Shown piece by piece: positions 1 to 7,484 of a DNA stretch of 64,000 nucleotides. The position numbers and the translations under genes were made by a program. A model generated the notes under the pieces. It was not told the origin of the DNA, did no database searches, and worked only from the letters and a program-made list of their open reading frames with translations. The DNA is taken from the NCBI GenBank assembly GCA_020633415.1, contig JACKDQ010000001.1, positions 682,001 to 746,000 of the forward strand, written 5' to 3'. Each line of letters opens with the position of its first letter. Within the stretch, counting starts at the first letter, position 1. The stretch comes from Deltaproteobacteria bacterium (GTDB lineage Bacteria > Myxococcota_A > Polyangia > GCA-2747355).

Positions 1-1206
1 ACGCTGCCCCACCCGGTTGAGGTGCGCCGCGCGCTCGAAAGGGATCCGCGCGTTGTCGCGGTCAGTCCGCGTGTGCACGGCGCGGCTCTCGCCTCCTCCG
101 GACGGCGCTCGCTCGGTGTTTCGCTATTTGGCGTTGAGCCACGAAGCGAAATCAAGATCACCGAATTCCATCAAACGATTCGCAAAGGCCGCTACCTCGA
201 CGACGATCCCACGCCCTGGCCGCGCGGGCGTGCGCTAACAGCAGCCGAAGCGGTCGATGACGAGCGTCTGACCCAACAAGCTGAGGACGCTGCGATCGCC
301 GAGATCGAAGGCGATTCACAGTCAAAGACAGCTGCCACACCAGCTCGGCAAACCCGCAGGCAGCAGACCCAACGCTTGGCGCGAGCGATCGCCCCGCCGC
401 CAAAGCGTCCGCCTCGCGTGCTGATCGGCAAGACCTTGGCCCGCTACCTTGCTGTAGGCATCGGTGAGCAGCTCTTTGTCAGCACTCAAGCGGTCGATGG
501 CACGATGACCGAGCTCGCGGTTGAGGTGATCGGCATCTTTGAGTCAGGCACCACAGCCTTCGATCGAACGCGCGTGATTCTGCACGTCGGCGACCTTCGG
601 CGCATGCTGCACCTCGATGGCCGAATTCACGAGCTGGCGGCGGTGCTGGTCGACTTAGACCGCGCCGATGACGTTGCCCTCAGCCTCGCAGGCACTGTCG
701 GCCCCGACGTCGCCATCGCGTCTTGGGGAATGATTCAGCCGACCATTCGGCATGTTCAGCAGCAAAACGCCGCGGGCTCACTGATCATCATGCTGGTGAT
801 CTTCGCCGTGGCGGCCTTGGGAGTGGTCAACACGATGTTGATGGCCGTTTTCGAGCGGAAGCGCGAGATCGGCGTGCTCAAGGCACTCGGCATGACGGCG
901 GGGCGCATCGTCCGCATGTTCGTGGCGGAAGCGACGCTGCTGGCATTTTTTTCCGCGCTGGCCGGCGCTCTGCTCGGCCTGTTGCTCGATCTCTATCTGC
1001 ACCAACACGGCATCAATCTCAGCGCCAACGGCAAAACGACGACGGTGATGGGGATCGGCATGGGTTTGACGCTGCGGGCGAAGGTCACCGCTTTCGGTGT
1101 GCTGATGCCGATCTTCGTGCTGTGCGCGGTCACCCTGCTCGCCTCGCTGTATCCTGCTTGGCGCGCCGCACGGCTCAAGCCTGCTCAGGGCATGAGGGAG
1201 GTCTAG
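1..1206 (+). CDS. ABC transporter permease, FtsX/MacB family (5' partial)
   Basis: Inner-membrane permease of a MacB/LolCDE-type ABC system; the frame is open to base 1, so the N-terminus and first membrane helix lie outside the window, and the GTG at 22 is probably internal. The visible part starts in the periplasmic MacB-like domain (PRVVAVSPRV). It ends in three hydrophobic segments (about nt 770-850, 905-1000, 1085-1165) with the FtsX-family stretch around ERKREIGVLKALGM. The periplasmic part has an Ala/Gln/Arg-rich low-complexity insert (about nt 230-410) that the partner permease lacks. The stop overlaps the GTG of the next permease by one base (TAGTG), so the two are translationally coupled. 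Lipoprotein export and drug or peptide efflux are both possible. Confidence 0.85.
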   Translation, partial: TLPHPVEVRRALERDPRVVAVSPRVHGAALASSGRRSLGVSLFGVEPRSEIKITEFHQTIRKGRYLDDDPTPWPRGRALTAAEAVDDERLTQQAEDAAIAEIEGDSQSKTAATPARQTRRQQTQRLARAIAPPPKRPPRVLIGKTLARYLAVGIGEQLFVSTQAVDGTMTELAVEVIGIFESGTTAFDRTRVILHVGDLRRMLHLDGRIHELAAVLVDLDRADDVALSLAGTVGPDVAIASWGMIQPTIRHVQQQNAAGSLIIMLVIFAVAALGVVNTMLMAVFERKREIGVLKALGMTAGRIVRMFVAEATLLAFFSALAGALLGLLLDLYLHQHGINLSANGKTTTVMGIGMGLTLRAKVTAFGVLMPIFVLCAVTLLASLYPAWRAARLKPAQGMREV

Positions 1207-2477
1207 TGATCTGGCGTTTAGCGTGGCGTTCGGTCCTTCGACAGCGGCGACGTACGCTGATCACTGTGATCGCCATATCCCTCGGCTTGGCGCTGATCCT
1301 GTTTAGCGTCGGCATGCAGATCGACACCCACCAGACGATGATCGACTTGGGGGTGCGAATGGGATCGGGCCACGTGGCGATTCAGGCCGAGGGCTATCAG
1401 CAGCATCGCAGTCTGGACTACCTCTTGTCGGGTTCACGCCGTCTGCTCGCGCAGCTCCGCCAGCTGAGCGGTGTCCGTCGGGCGATTCCGCGCTTGGAAG
1501 CCGCAGGACTGGTGCGTGCTGGCGAATCCTCGGCGGCGATCGCTGTCGTTGGTGTAGATCCAAGCGAAGAGCAAGCCGTCGCTGGTCTGGCCAGGAAGAG
1601 CTATCGGCGCCGCGGACGCTATCTCTCTGCCGACGTTCGAGGCAATCGCCCGGCAGATATCTACATCGGCTCAGGGCTCGCACAGACGCTGCAGGTGGGC
1701 GTCGGCGACCGCGTGGTGCTCACCGTTTCGCCGCTTGACGATCGCGCAAATAGCTCTGCTGCATTTGTTGTCTGCGGCATCTTCCGAACGGGTGTGACCG
1801 AACTCGACAGCTTTTTGGTTCAGTTGCCACTTTCGGCGGCCCAGCAGCTGCTCAGCGTTGGAGATGGTCTGACCCAGATCGCTGTACTTCTCGAAGACGG
1901 CGATAGCGCGCGAGCCACCGCCGCGCGCTGGCAAGCGAGGTTCGCTGCTCAGCACGGCACAGCAATGCGTCGGGAAATACTGCCCTGGCAGGTCACCCAC
2001 GCCGAGCTCTACGATGGCCTGAAGTTGGACAAGAACTTTAACTACCTGATCGCCGGAATTATCTTCCTAATCATCGCGATCGGCATCTTCAACACGATTC
2101 AGATGTCCGTCGTTGAGCGCACAAGACAGTTTGGTGTGATGATGGCTCTCGGAACCGCGCCGAGGCGGATGTTTGCCTTAGTCGTCGCCGAGGCCACGCT
2201 GATCGCGATCGTCGGTGCGATCGTTGGCTTGGCGATCGGCTTAGCCTTGCACGGTCTAATGGTCCGCTACGGCATCGATATCGAAACGATGTCCGGCGGG
2301 GTTGATTCCTACGAGTTCGGCGGCGTGGCGCTGACCGGCACGTTGCATTCGCGGTTGCCCGTGCCGATCGTCGCGCTGTGGGCGGCGATCATCGTGGCGA
2401 TCACGTTACTCTCGGGGATTTACCCGGCGCTGCGGGCCACGCGACTGAGACCGGTCAGCGCGATGCGGCACAGTTAG
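1206..2477 (+). CDS. ABC transporter permease, FtsX/MacB family
   Basis: Second permease of the export operon, 423 residues. I chose the GTG at 1206, which overlaps the previous stop, because the protein then begins VIWRLAWRSVLRQRRR, the usual short cytoplasmic lead of this family; the upstream open frame is a shadow of the first permease. One N-terminal helix (about residues 15-37) is followed by a periplasmic domain (about 40-270) and three C-terminal helices (about 279-303, 325-350, 384-408). The family signature surrounds ERTRQFGVMMALGT. With the preceding gene it forms the heterodimeric membrane part, as in LolC/LolE. The ATPase gene follows after 26 bp. Confidence 0.85.
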   Translation: MIWRLAWRSVLRQRRRTLITVIAISLGLALILFSVGMQIDTHQTMIDLGVRMGSGHVAIQAEGYQQHRSLDYLLSGSRRLLAQLRQLSGVRRAIPRLEAAGLVRAGESSAAIAVVGVDPSEEQAVAGLARKSYRRRGRYLSADVRGNRPADIYIGSGLAQTLQVGVGDRVVLTVSPLDDRANSSAAFVVCGIFRTGVTELDSFLVQLPLSAAQQLLSVGDGLTQIAVLLEDGDSARATAARWQARFAAQHGTAMRREILPWQVTHAELYDGLKLDKNFNYLIAGIIFLIIAIGIFNTIQMSVVERTRQFGVMMALGTAPRRMFALVVAEATLIAIVGAIVGLAIGLALHGLMVRYGIDIETMSGGVDSYEFGGVALTGTLHSRLPVPIVALWAAIIVAITLLSGIYPALRATRLRPVSAMRHS

Positions 2478-2503
2478 CACCTTTACGACGAGGCGACCGA
2501 TCG

Positions 2504-3238
2504 ATGAACGTGGCAGGGGAAGATCAGAGCTCACAGGCCTCAAAGGCGCATCCCGATCTGATCGTGCGTTTGCGGGGCTTGACCAAGACCTATCGACAGG
2601 GTGCGATCGAGGTTCCTGCGGTGCGCGGCGTAGATCTGGATCTGGCTCGCGGCGAGTTCACTGTACTCGCCGGACCGTCGGGTTCGGGGAAGACGACGCT
2701 GCTCAACATGGTCGGCGCGCTAGATACGCCGACTGCGGGAACGGTGGAGGTCGATGGCCAGACGCTCGATCAGCTAAGCGCGACGCAGCTGGCACAGATG
2801 CGGTTGCAGCGCATCGGATTCGTCTTTCAAGCCTATAATCTAATTCCGGTGCTCAATGCCTTCGAGAACGCCGAGTACGTGATGCTGCTGCAAGGAAAAA
2901 CCGCCGAGATGCGGCAGCGTGTCGTCTCGCGCGTGCTCGCCCAGGTTGGTTTGGCCGATCTGGCTTCGCGTCGCCCCGCCGAACTCTCCGGCGGTCAACA
3001 GCAAAGGGTCGCCGTAGCCCGCGCTATCGCCAGCGCTCCGGCGCTGGTTCTTGCCGACGAGCCCACGGCAAACCTCGACTCCAAGTCCGCGACGGAGTTG
3101 ATCGAGCTGATGCACACGCTCAATCGTACCGAGGGCATGACGTTTCTGATCTCTTCTCATGACACGAAGATCATCGAGCGCGCCCGACGCGTGATCTGGC
3201 TTGAGGACGGAAAGATTGTCTCTGACAGCGCCAAGTAG
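2504..3238 (+). CDS. ABC transporter ATP-binding protein, LolD/MacB type
   Basis: Cytoplasmic ATPase driving the two upstream permeases; 244 residues, normal for LolD-like proteins. Walker A GPSGSGKTT is at residues 57-65, the Q-loop at IGFVFQAYNL, the signature LSGGQQQRVAVARA near 160-173, Walker B LVLADEP near 180, and the switch histidine in SSHD. The Q-loop followed by YNL and the doubled Q in the signature are typical of the LolD/MacB/FtsE class. The ATG at 2504 was chosen over longer options because residues upstream of it are a shadow of the permease. The next gene starts inside its 3' end, suggesting coupled translation. Confidence 0.9.
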   Translation: MNVAGEDQSSQASKAHPDLIVRLRGLTKTYRQGAIEVPAVRGVDLDLARGEFTVLAGPSGSGKTTLLNMVGALDTPTAGTVEVDGQTLDQLSATQLAQMRLQRIGFVFQAYNLIPVLNAFENAEYVMLLQGKTAEMRQRVVSRVLAQVGLADLASRRPAELSGGQQQRVAVARAIASAPALVLADEPTANLDSKSATELIELMHTLNRTEGMTFLISSHDTKIIERARRVIWLEDGKIVSDSAK

Positions 3239-4556
3239 ATCGCGTGCCTGGTGGATTCGCGCAGCTGCGATCGCCTTGCTGATCGGCTGTTTTGCGCACG
3301 ATGCTCGGGCGATCGTTTTCTACGAGGACGAGTTTGGCGAAAGCAGCGCCGAGTTGGCGCTGGTGCTGCGCACGTTCGCCTTCCTCTTCGCTGGCAAGAT
3401 GGTCGACGAACCGCGCAACCCGGGAGGCAGTACGCCGGCCGGCCAAAGCGTGTTTGACCTCCGTGCCGGACTGCGCGCACGAACACCGCGCTTTTCCTTC
3501 GAGCTGACCAACCAGTTTTCGGCTCACTACGCTGCCGGCATTGGATTGGCCGGAGCACTGAACGTTGGTCAGGGCGTCGCGCCGCCGCGCTGGCTTCCGC
3601 TGCGAGCAGCGTTGACACGCGATGGGCTGCGACTGGTCAGCAACGTCGACCGATTGTTTGTCAAAGGACAGTTCGGCAAGGTTACGCTGAGCCTGGGACG
3701 CCAGCCGGTGAGCTTCGGCCGCGGACAGTTCTGGCGACCGCTCGATCTTGTATCTACGTTCTCGCTGACCGAAGTCGACAGCGAATTCAAGCCGGGCAGT
3801 GATGCTGCTCGTCTCGATTGGCAGCTGGCCGAGCGCGGCGCCTTGACGATCGTTGCCGCTGTGGGCGAACTTGTCGCCGATCACGACGCGGCTGTGGCAC
3901 TCAACGGCAGCGCGTTTCTCGCGCGTTACGTGCAGAGCTACTCGCGCGGCGAGTTCGGTCTACTCGCAGGCTATATTCGCGGTGACGCGGTGCTCGCTGC
4001 CGACGGCGCGCTGGATGTCAAAGTCGCGGATCTCTATGCTGAGTTGTCGGTGACGATCTTGACCGACGATAGCTTAACGCCGAATAGAGCGGCGATCTGC
4101 CCGACGATATCCTGCTTGCGAACAGGGCTCCGTCGCGCACGGGTGCGATCGGTGGTCGGCGGGCGCTACAAACCCACCAGCAAGATCACACTTAGCGCCG
4201 AAGTCTACTATAACGGCTTCGGCTCAGCCGGCAACGCCGACTATTTGGCGATAGCGCAATCGGAACGGTTCGGCATCGGTGAGATCACCAGCCTGGCGCC
4301 CTTGTACTTGGGTTTCAGTGCGACCTGGAAAGTCCATCCGCTGGTCGATCTTTTTGGCACAACGTTGCTCAGCGCTTTCGATCCCAGTTCGCTCTTTTAC
4401 CTGGGCATTTCCTACAATGTCGCGCAGAACGTGCAGCTCGTCGCCGGCGGCTATTTCCCCGTCGGCCAGCTGCCCGATCCGAGTGCACTGACGGTGAAAG
4501 ACGAGTTCGGCCTATACCCTTACTTCGCTTTTGCGGAGTTGAAGCTCGCGCTCTAG
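3216..4556 (+). CDS. predicted outer-membrane beta-barrel-like exported protein of the ABC operon
   Basis: I do not recognise a named family. The N-terminus has basic residues (SRSRAWWIR), a hydrophobic stretch (AAAIALLIGCFA) and a signal peptidase I-like site after HDARA. The rest alternates polar and hydrophobic residues with many aromatic and glycine positions, e.g. KVTLSLGRQPVSFGRGQFW and FGLYPYFAFAELKLAL at the end, as in outer-membrane barrels. The start is uncertain: TTG 3216 is preceded by an AGGACGG-like ribosome site, while TTG 3201 adds five residues; both lie inside the ATPase gene. Overlap with the ABC genes suggests it is the outer-envelope partner or substrate acceptor of the exporter (inference). 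Confidence 0.65.
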   Translation: MSLTAPSRSRAWWIRAAAIALLIGCFAHDARAIVFYEDEFGESSAELALVLRTFAFLFAGKMVDEPRNPGGSTPAGQSVFDLRAGLRARTPRFSFELTNQFSAHYAAGIGLAGALNVGQGVAPPRWLPLRAALTRDGLRLVSNVDRLFVKGQFGKVTLSLGRQPVSFGRGQFWRPLDLVSTFSLTEVDSEFKPGSDAARLDWQLAERGALTIVAAVGELVADHDAAVALNGSAFLARYVQSYSRGEFGLLAGYIRGDAVLAADGALDVKVADLYAELSVTILTDDSLTPNRAAICPTISCLRTGLRRARVRSVVGGRYKPTSKITLSAEVYYNGFGSAGNADYLAIAQSERFGIGEITSLAPLYLGFSATWKVHPLVDLFGTTLLSAFDPSSLFYLGISYNVAQNVQLVAGGYFPVGQLPDPSALTVKDEFGLYPYFAFAELKLAL

Positions 4557-4619
4557 CGTGCTGCCGGCGAAGCGCCCTGGCGTACACTGGCGAGCCGGCC
4601 ACGCTTTGCGCTAAGATCG

Positions 4620-6560
4620 ATGGCACTAATGTCTGACGACGACTTTGAAGAAGACACAGCTCGGCGTACCTTTGCCCAGGTCAGTGGCGCCGGGGATGAA
4701 GTCACCGAGCCACGCTCGGTTTCGCTGTTGCTCTACCACCGTGGCCGTCCCAAGGTTGTTCCGCTAAGTTCCGACAAGGCGATTGTCGTTGGTCGCCAAT
4801 CTCCCTCCGACGTTGTGCTCAGCGATCACCTGCTGTCGCGGACCCACGCCCGTTTCGAGCTGGTCGGTGACCGCGTTTGGGTCGAGGATCTCGATTCGAC
4901 CAACGGAACGTGGGTCGACGAAACGCGCATCACGCGCGTCGCTCTCGATTCCAGCAGTGAGGTGCGCATCGGCACAACCACGGTTGTTGCGCACTTGCTC
5001 GGTGTTCGCGATAGCCCGCTGCATCGCGTGATCGATCACGATCAGTTTCTCGACGTCCTGCGCGAGGAGCTCGGTCGCGCCAAGGCGCTGGGGCTGGAGC
5101 TTTCGATGATGGTGGTTCGCAGCAACAGTGCTGCCCTCGGTCACGTCAGTCGCTGGGTGGGAAAGGTCCGTAAGCTTTTGCGACCGACCGACCGCATTGC
5201 GATCTATAGCGCCGACACCGTCGAAATATCTTTGCCGAAGCAAGGCAAGGACGATGCGACGAGGCTTGCGAGACGGCTGGTTGCCGCCGCCGCGCCTGGG
5301 GCGCCGTCGCTCTATTGCGGCATCGCTATTTATCCGCTGACGGCGACGTCGGTTGATGGTCTGCTCGCCGGCTGTACCCAGGCGCTGGAGCAGGCGAGCG
5401 ACCGCTGTCCGATTCAATTGCACGAAGGGGCCGATGGCTTCTCTTGGATGGTGCCCAGCGCAGAGGTGACCATCGTCGAGAAGGAGGAGGTGGAAACCGG
5501 GCCGGCGATGCGCGCGGTCTACGCCTTGGCTGACCGGTTTTCACGCACCGATATGCCCGTGCTGATCACCGGCGAGACGGGAACGGGCAAGGAGATCCTT
5601 GCGCAGAGAATCCATGCTGCCAGCGGCCGCCATGACGGTCGGATGTGCTCGGTCAACTGTGGTGCATTGCCCGAAGGTCTGGCCGAAAGCCTGCTGTTCG
5701 GGCACCGCCGCGGCGCGTTCACCGGCGCCGATCAAGATCGCTCTGGCGTCTTCACCGAGGCTAACGGTGGGACGGTGTTTCTCGACGAGATCGGGGAGCT
5801 GCCGTTGCAGACTCAGGTCAAACTGCTGCGCGTGCTCGAAGCGAGGGAGGTGTTGCCGGTAGGTGCTAGCAAGGAGGTTCCGGTCGACGTGCGGGTGATC
5901 GCCGCGACGCACCGCGATTTGGAGCAGATGTGCCGCGCGGGAACCTTTCGCGACGACCTCTATTACCGACTTAACGTGATGACGATTTCGCTGCCGGCGC
6001 TACGAGATCGCGCTGAGGAGATTCCGGCCTTTGCCGATTTCTTTTTGCGCCAGTTCGCGCTGAAAGGTGGTCTGTCGTCGCAGGTCACGCGTATCGCCCC
6101 GGCGGCGATGAAGTGTCTACGCCGCCACCACTGGCCCGGAAACGTACGCGAGCTCCGCAACGTGATTCAACGCGCGCTGGTGGTCGCCGAAGGCAAAGAG
6201 ATCACTGTTGCAGACCTGCCCGAGAGCATTCGCCGCCCAGCGCTTTCTCTTTCCGAGTACTCACTGTCCGCTTTCCCGGATGATCTTGATGGTCTTGGTT
6301 TTGATTCGTTCGGTGAGTCCGGTTCTCAGACGGGGCGTTTCGAGATCGTCTCGGACGTTGCCCAGCCCGACCCCAACCCTGTACCCGAGGTCGACTTCAA
6401 GACCCGCGTCCAGCAGTTCGAGGCAGCACTGATCAAAGATGCGATGGCGCGGGCCAAGGGCAACCAGACCGAAGCCGCGGCGGTACTGCGCATCCCCCTG
6501 CGAACGCTGGTGCGGAAACTGAAAGCTTACGGGATCGATTCCAAGGGCGAAGGGGGCTGA
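4620..6560 (+). CDS. FHA-domain sigma-54-dependent transcriptional activator with degenerate GGDEF domain
   Basis: Cytoplasmic enhancer-binding protein of 646 residues. An FHA phosphothreonine-binding domain (about 45-125) keeps G58-R59, S73-R74-T75-H76 and S93-T94-N95-G96. Residues about 140-265 follow the GGDEF fold pattern, but the signature is SADTV near residue 198, so it cannot be an active cyclase and may sense or scaffold. The AAA+ domain has Walker A GETGTGKE (about 318), the sigma-54 contact loop GAFTGA (about 366) and the arginine-finger region. The C-terminal Fis-type helix-turn-helix is NQTEAAAVLRIPLRTLVRKL. FHA input implies control by a Ser/Thr kinase. ATG 4629 is an alternative start. 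A convergent small gene with a sigma-54 promoter lies immediately downstream. Confidence 0.92.
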   Translation: MALMSDDDFEEDTARRTFAQVSGAGDEVTEPRSVSLLLYHRGRPKVVPLSSDKAIVVGRQSPSDVVLSDHLLSRTHARFELVGDRVWVEDLDSTNGTWVDETRITRVALDSSSEVRIGTTTVVAHLLGVRDSPLHRVIDHDQFLDVLREELGRAKALGLELSMMVVRSNSAALGHVSRWVGKVRKLLRPTDRIAIYSADTVEISLPKQGKDDATRLARRLVAAAAPGAPSLYCGIAIYPLTATSVDGLLAGCTQALEQASDRCPIQLHEGADGFSWMVPSAEVTIVEKEEVETGPAMRAVYALADRFSRTDMPVLITGETGTGKEILAQRIHAASGRHDGRMCSVNCGALPEGLAESLLFGHRRGAFTGADQDRSGVFTEANGGTVFLDEIGELPLQTQVKLLRVLEAREVLPVGASKEVPVDVRVIAATHRDLEQMCRAGTFRDDLYYRLNVMTISLPALRDRAEEIPAFADFFLRQFALKGGLSSQVTRIAPAAMKCLRRHHWPGNVRELRNVIQRALVVAEGKEITVADLPESIRRPALSLSEYSLSAFPDDLDGLGFDSFGESGSQTGRFEIVSDVAQPDPNPVPEVDFKTRVQQFEAALIKDAMARAKGNQTEAAAVLRIPLRTLVRKLKAYGIDSKGEGG

Positions 6561-6568
6561 GCGCCCCC
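6552..6568. terminator. GC-rich hairpin at the end of the sigma-54 activator gene
   Basis: GGGGGC (6552-6557), a 5-nt loop and GCCCCC (6563-6568) form a perfect 6-bp stem that includes the stop codon. No T-run follows, so it may be a weak or bidirectional terminator between the two convergent genes, or an mRNA 3' end stabiliser. Confidence 0.35.
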
Positions 6569-6598
6569 GGTGAGCAGCTTGGTCGGTGGTGGGTGGTG

Positions 6599-6814
6599 CT
6601 AGCTGCCCAAAGCGCTGCGGCCTTCGTGAATCTCGGCGCTCCAGTCGTAGCGCAGCTGTAGTTGATAGCGGCGCACAGCATTCTGTGATTGCTTGCCGAC
6701 ATCTGGAGCCACCAGCTGACCCAACAGCGCTTTGCGTGCCCGTTGCTGGCCCGCGGCAATAACCAGTAGGCGTTTGAGTTGGCTAACGGAGAGTTCTAGG
6801 TCTTTTTCTTCCAT
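6599..6814 (-). CDS. small hypothetical protein, 71 aa, sigma-54 promoter upstream
   Basis: No family recognised. The product begins MEEKDLELSVSQLKRLL, is mostly polar and helix-prone, and has no cysteine, signal peptide or membrane segment. I chose ATG 6814 because the minus strand carries AGGAG about 10 nt upstream; a longer frame reaches 6895 but has no ribosome site and would run through the predicted promoter. The gene faces the FHA/sigma-54 activator across a 38-bp gap. A near-consensus sigma-54 promoter (6841-6857) sits about 27 nt upstream, and operator-like repeats lie about 85-150 bp further up, where enhancer sites are usual. It is therefore a candidate direct target of the neighbouring activator (inference). 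Confidence 0.6.
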   Translation of the reverse strand: MEEKDLELSVSQLKRLLVIAAGQQRARKALLGQLVAPDVGKQSQNAVRRYQLQLRYDWSAEIHEGRSALGS

Positions 6815-7112
6815 CTCTATCGTCTCCTGCCTCTCTAATAAGCAAGTCGCGTTCCAACCGGTTTGGGTTTGGGCGTGAATCTTAACCCATTGCAATGTAT
6901 TAATATTGCTGGCTAGCCCGGTTGCATAGCCTCAACTACGCCAGAGTGGCATTCGCTGGCGCTGCGCCAAATCGGCATGATCGCGCCAAAGTGGCGTAGC
7001 TGGCCAAGGCCAGTGGCGACCGCCGGGCCTGGGCGATCGGGTGGCAGGAGGGCCCTAGGCGTCGTTACAGTTCAACAGCTAGGCACTGTGCGATGCGCTA
7101 TGCTGAGGGCGG
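6815..7112. other. divergent intergenic region with tandem GCCA/TGGC repeats
   Basis: About 300 bp without a gene between the small minus-strand gene and glpE. Besides the sigma-54 promoter it holds three related 12-mers: CGCCAGAGTGGC (6939-6950), CGCCAAATCGGC (6965-6976) and CGCCAAAGTGGC (6984-6995). The last extends to the palindrome CGCCAAAGTGGCG. A further degenerate GGCCAGTGGCG is at 7008-7018. Their place about 85-150 bp upstream of the sigma-54 promoter suits activator-binding sites, but they could equally serve glpE. Confidence 0.4.
6841..6857 (-). promoter_or_regulatory. candidate sigma-54 (RpoN) promoter
   Basis: Read on the minus strand, TTGGAACGCGACTTGCT matches the RpoN consensus TGGCACG-N4-TTGCW at all but one fixed position (A for C after TGG). 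The invariant GG (6855-6854) and GC (6843-6842) are exactly 10 nt apart. The predicted start of transcription near 6831 leaves a short leader with the AGGAG site before ATG 6814. Confidence 0.6.
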
Positions 7113-7433
7113 ATGAAGACGTTCAAAGAAATCGATGTCGATGGTGCGAAGCAGGCGCTCGACTCTGGAGCGGCGACGTTTCTCGATATTCGCGACCCGG
7201 CGTCGTTCGCCTCGGGCCACGTTCGCGGCGCGCTACAGCTAGCGGATCGTCAGGCGCTCGAAGCGTTCATTGCTGAGCAAGACAGGTCAAAGCGCTTGAT
7301 CATTTACTGCTATCACGGCAATTCCAGTCGTGACGCGGCAGCCTTCTTTTCGCAACAGGGCTTCAGCGAAGTCTACTCGATGGTCGGAGGCTTTGAGCAC
7401 TGGCGCGTGAACTACGACGAGGACATCGAGTAG
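7113..7433 (+). CDS. glpE: thiosulfate sulfurtransferase GlpE (single-domain rhodanese)
   Basis: Cytoplasmic rhodanese of 106 residues, the normal GlpE length; it moves sulfane sulfur from thiosulfate to cyanide or thiol acceptors such as thioredoxin. The active-site loop CYHGNSS (Cys66) is the GlpE-type sequence. The rhodanese hallmarks DIRDPASFASGHVRGA near residues 25-40 and GGFEHW near the C-terminus are present. It stands alone on the plus strand, convergent with a barrel protein gene 50 bp downstream. Confidence 0.9.
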   Translation: MKTFKEIDVDGAKQALDSGAATFLDIRDPASFASGHVRGALQLADRQALEAFIAEQDRSKRLIIYCYHGNSSRDAAAFFSQQGFSEVYSMVGGFEHWRVNYDEDIE

Positions 7434-7466
7434 CTTTGCGGCGGCCGCGCCAAAGGACATGCAGAT

Positions 7467-7484
7467 GGCACTGCGGGGAGTGCC
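7467..7484. terminator. hairpin between convergent glpE and barrel-protein genes
   Basis: GGCACT (7467-7472), GCGGGG loop, AGTGCC (7479-7484): a perfect 6-bp stem 33 bp after the glpE stop and touching the stop codon of the opposite gene. There is no T-run on either side, so termination activity is uncertain. Confidence 0.3.

Noticed and set aside
6977..7276. 99-codon plus-strand frame over the operator region and glpE
   Set aside because: Overlaps glpE in another frame and covers the operator-like repeats; composition is Arg/Ser/Gly-rich.
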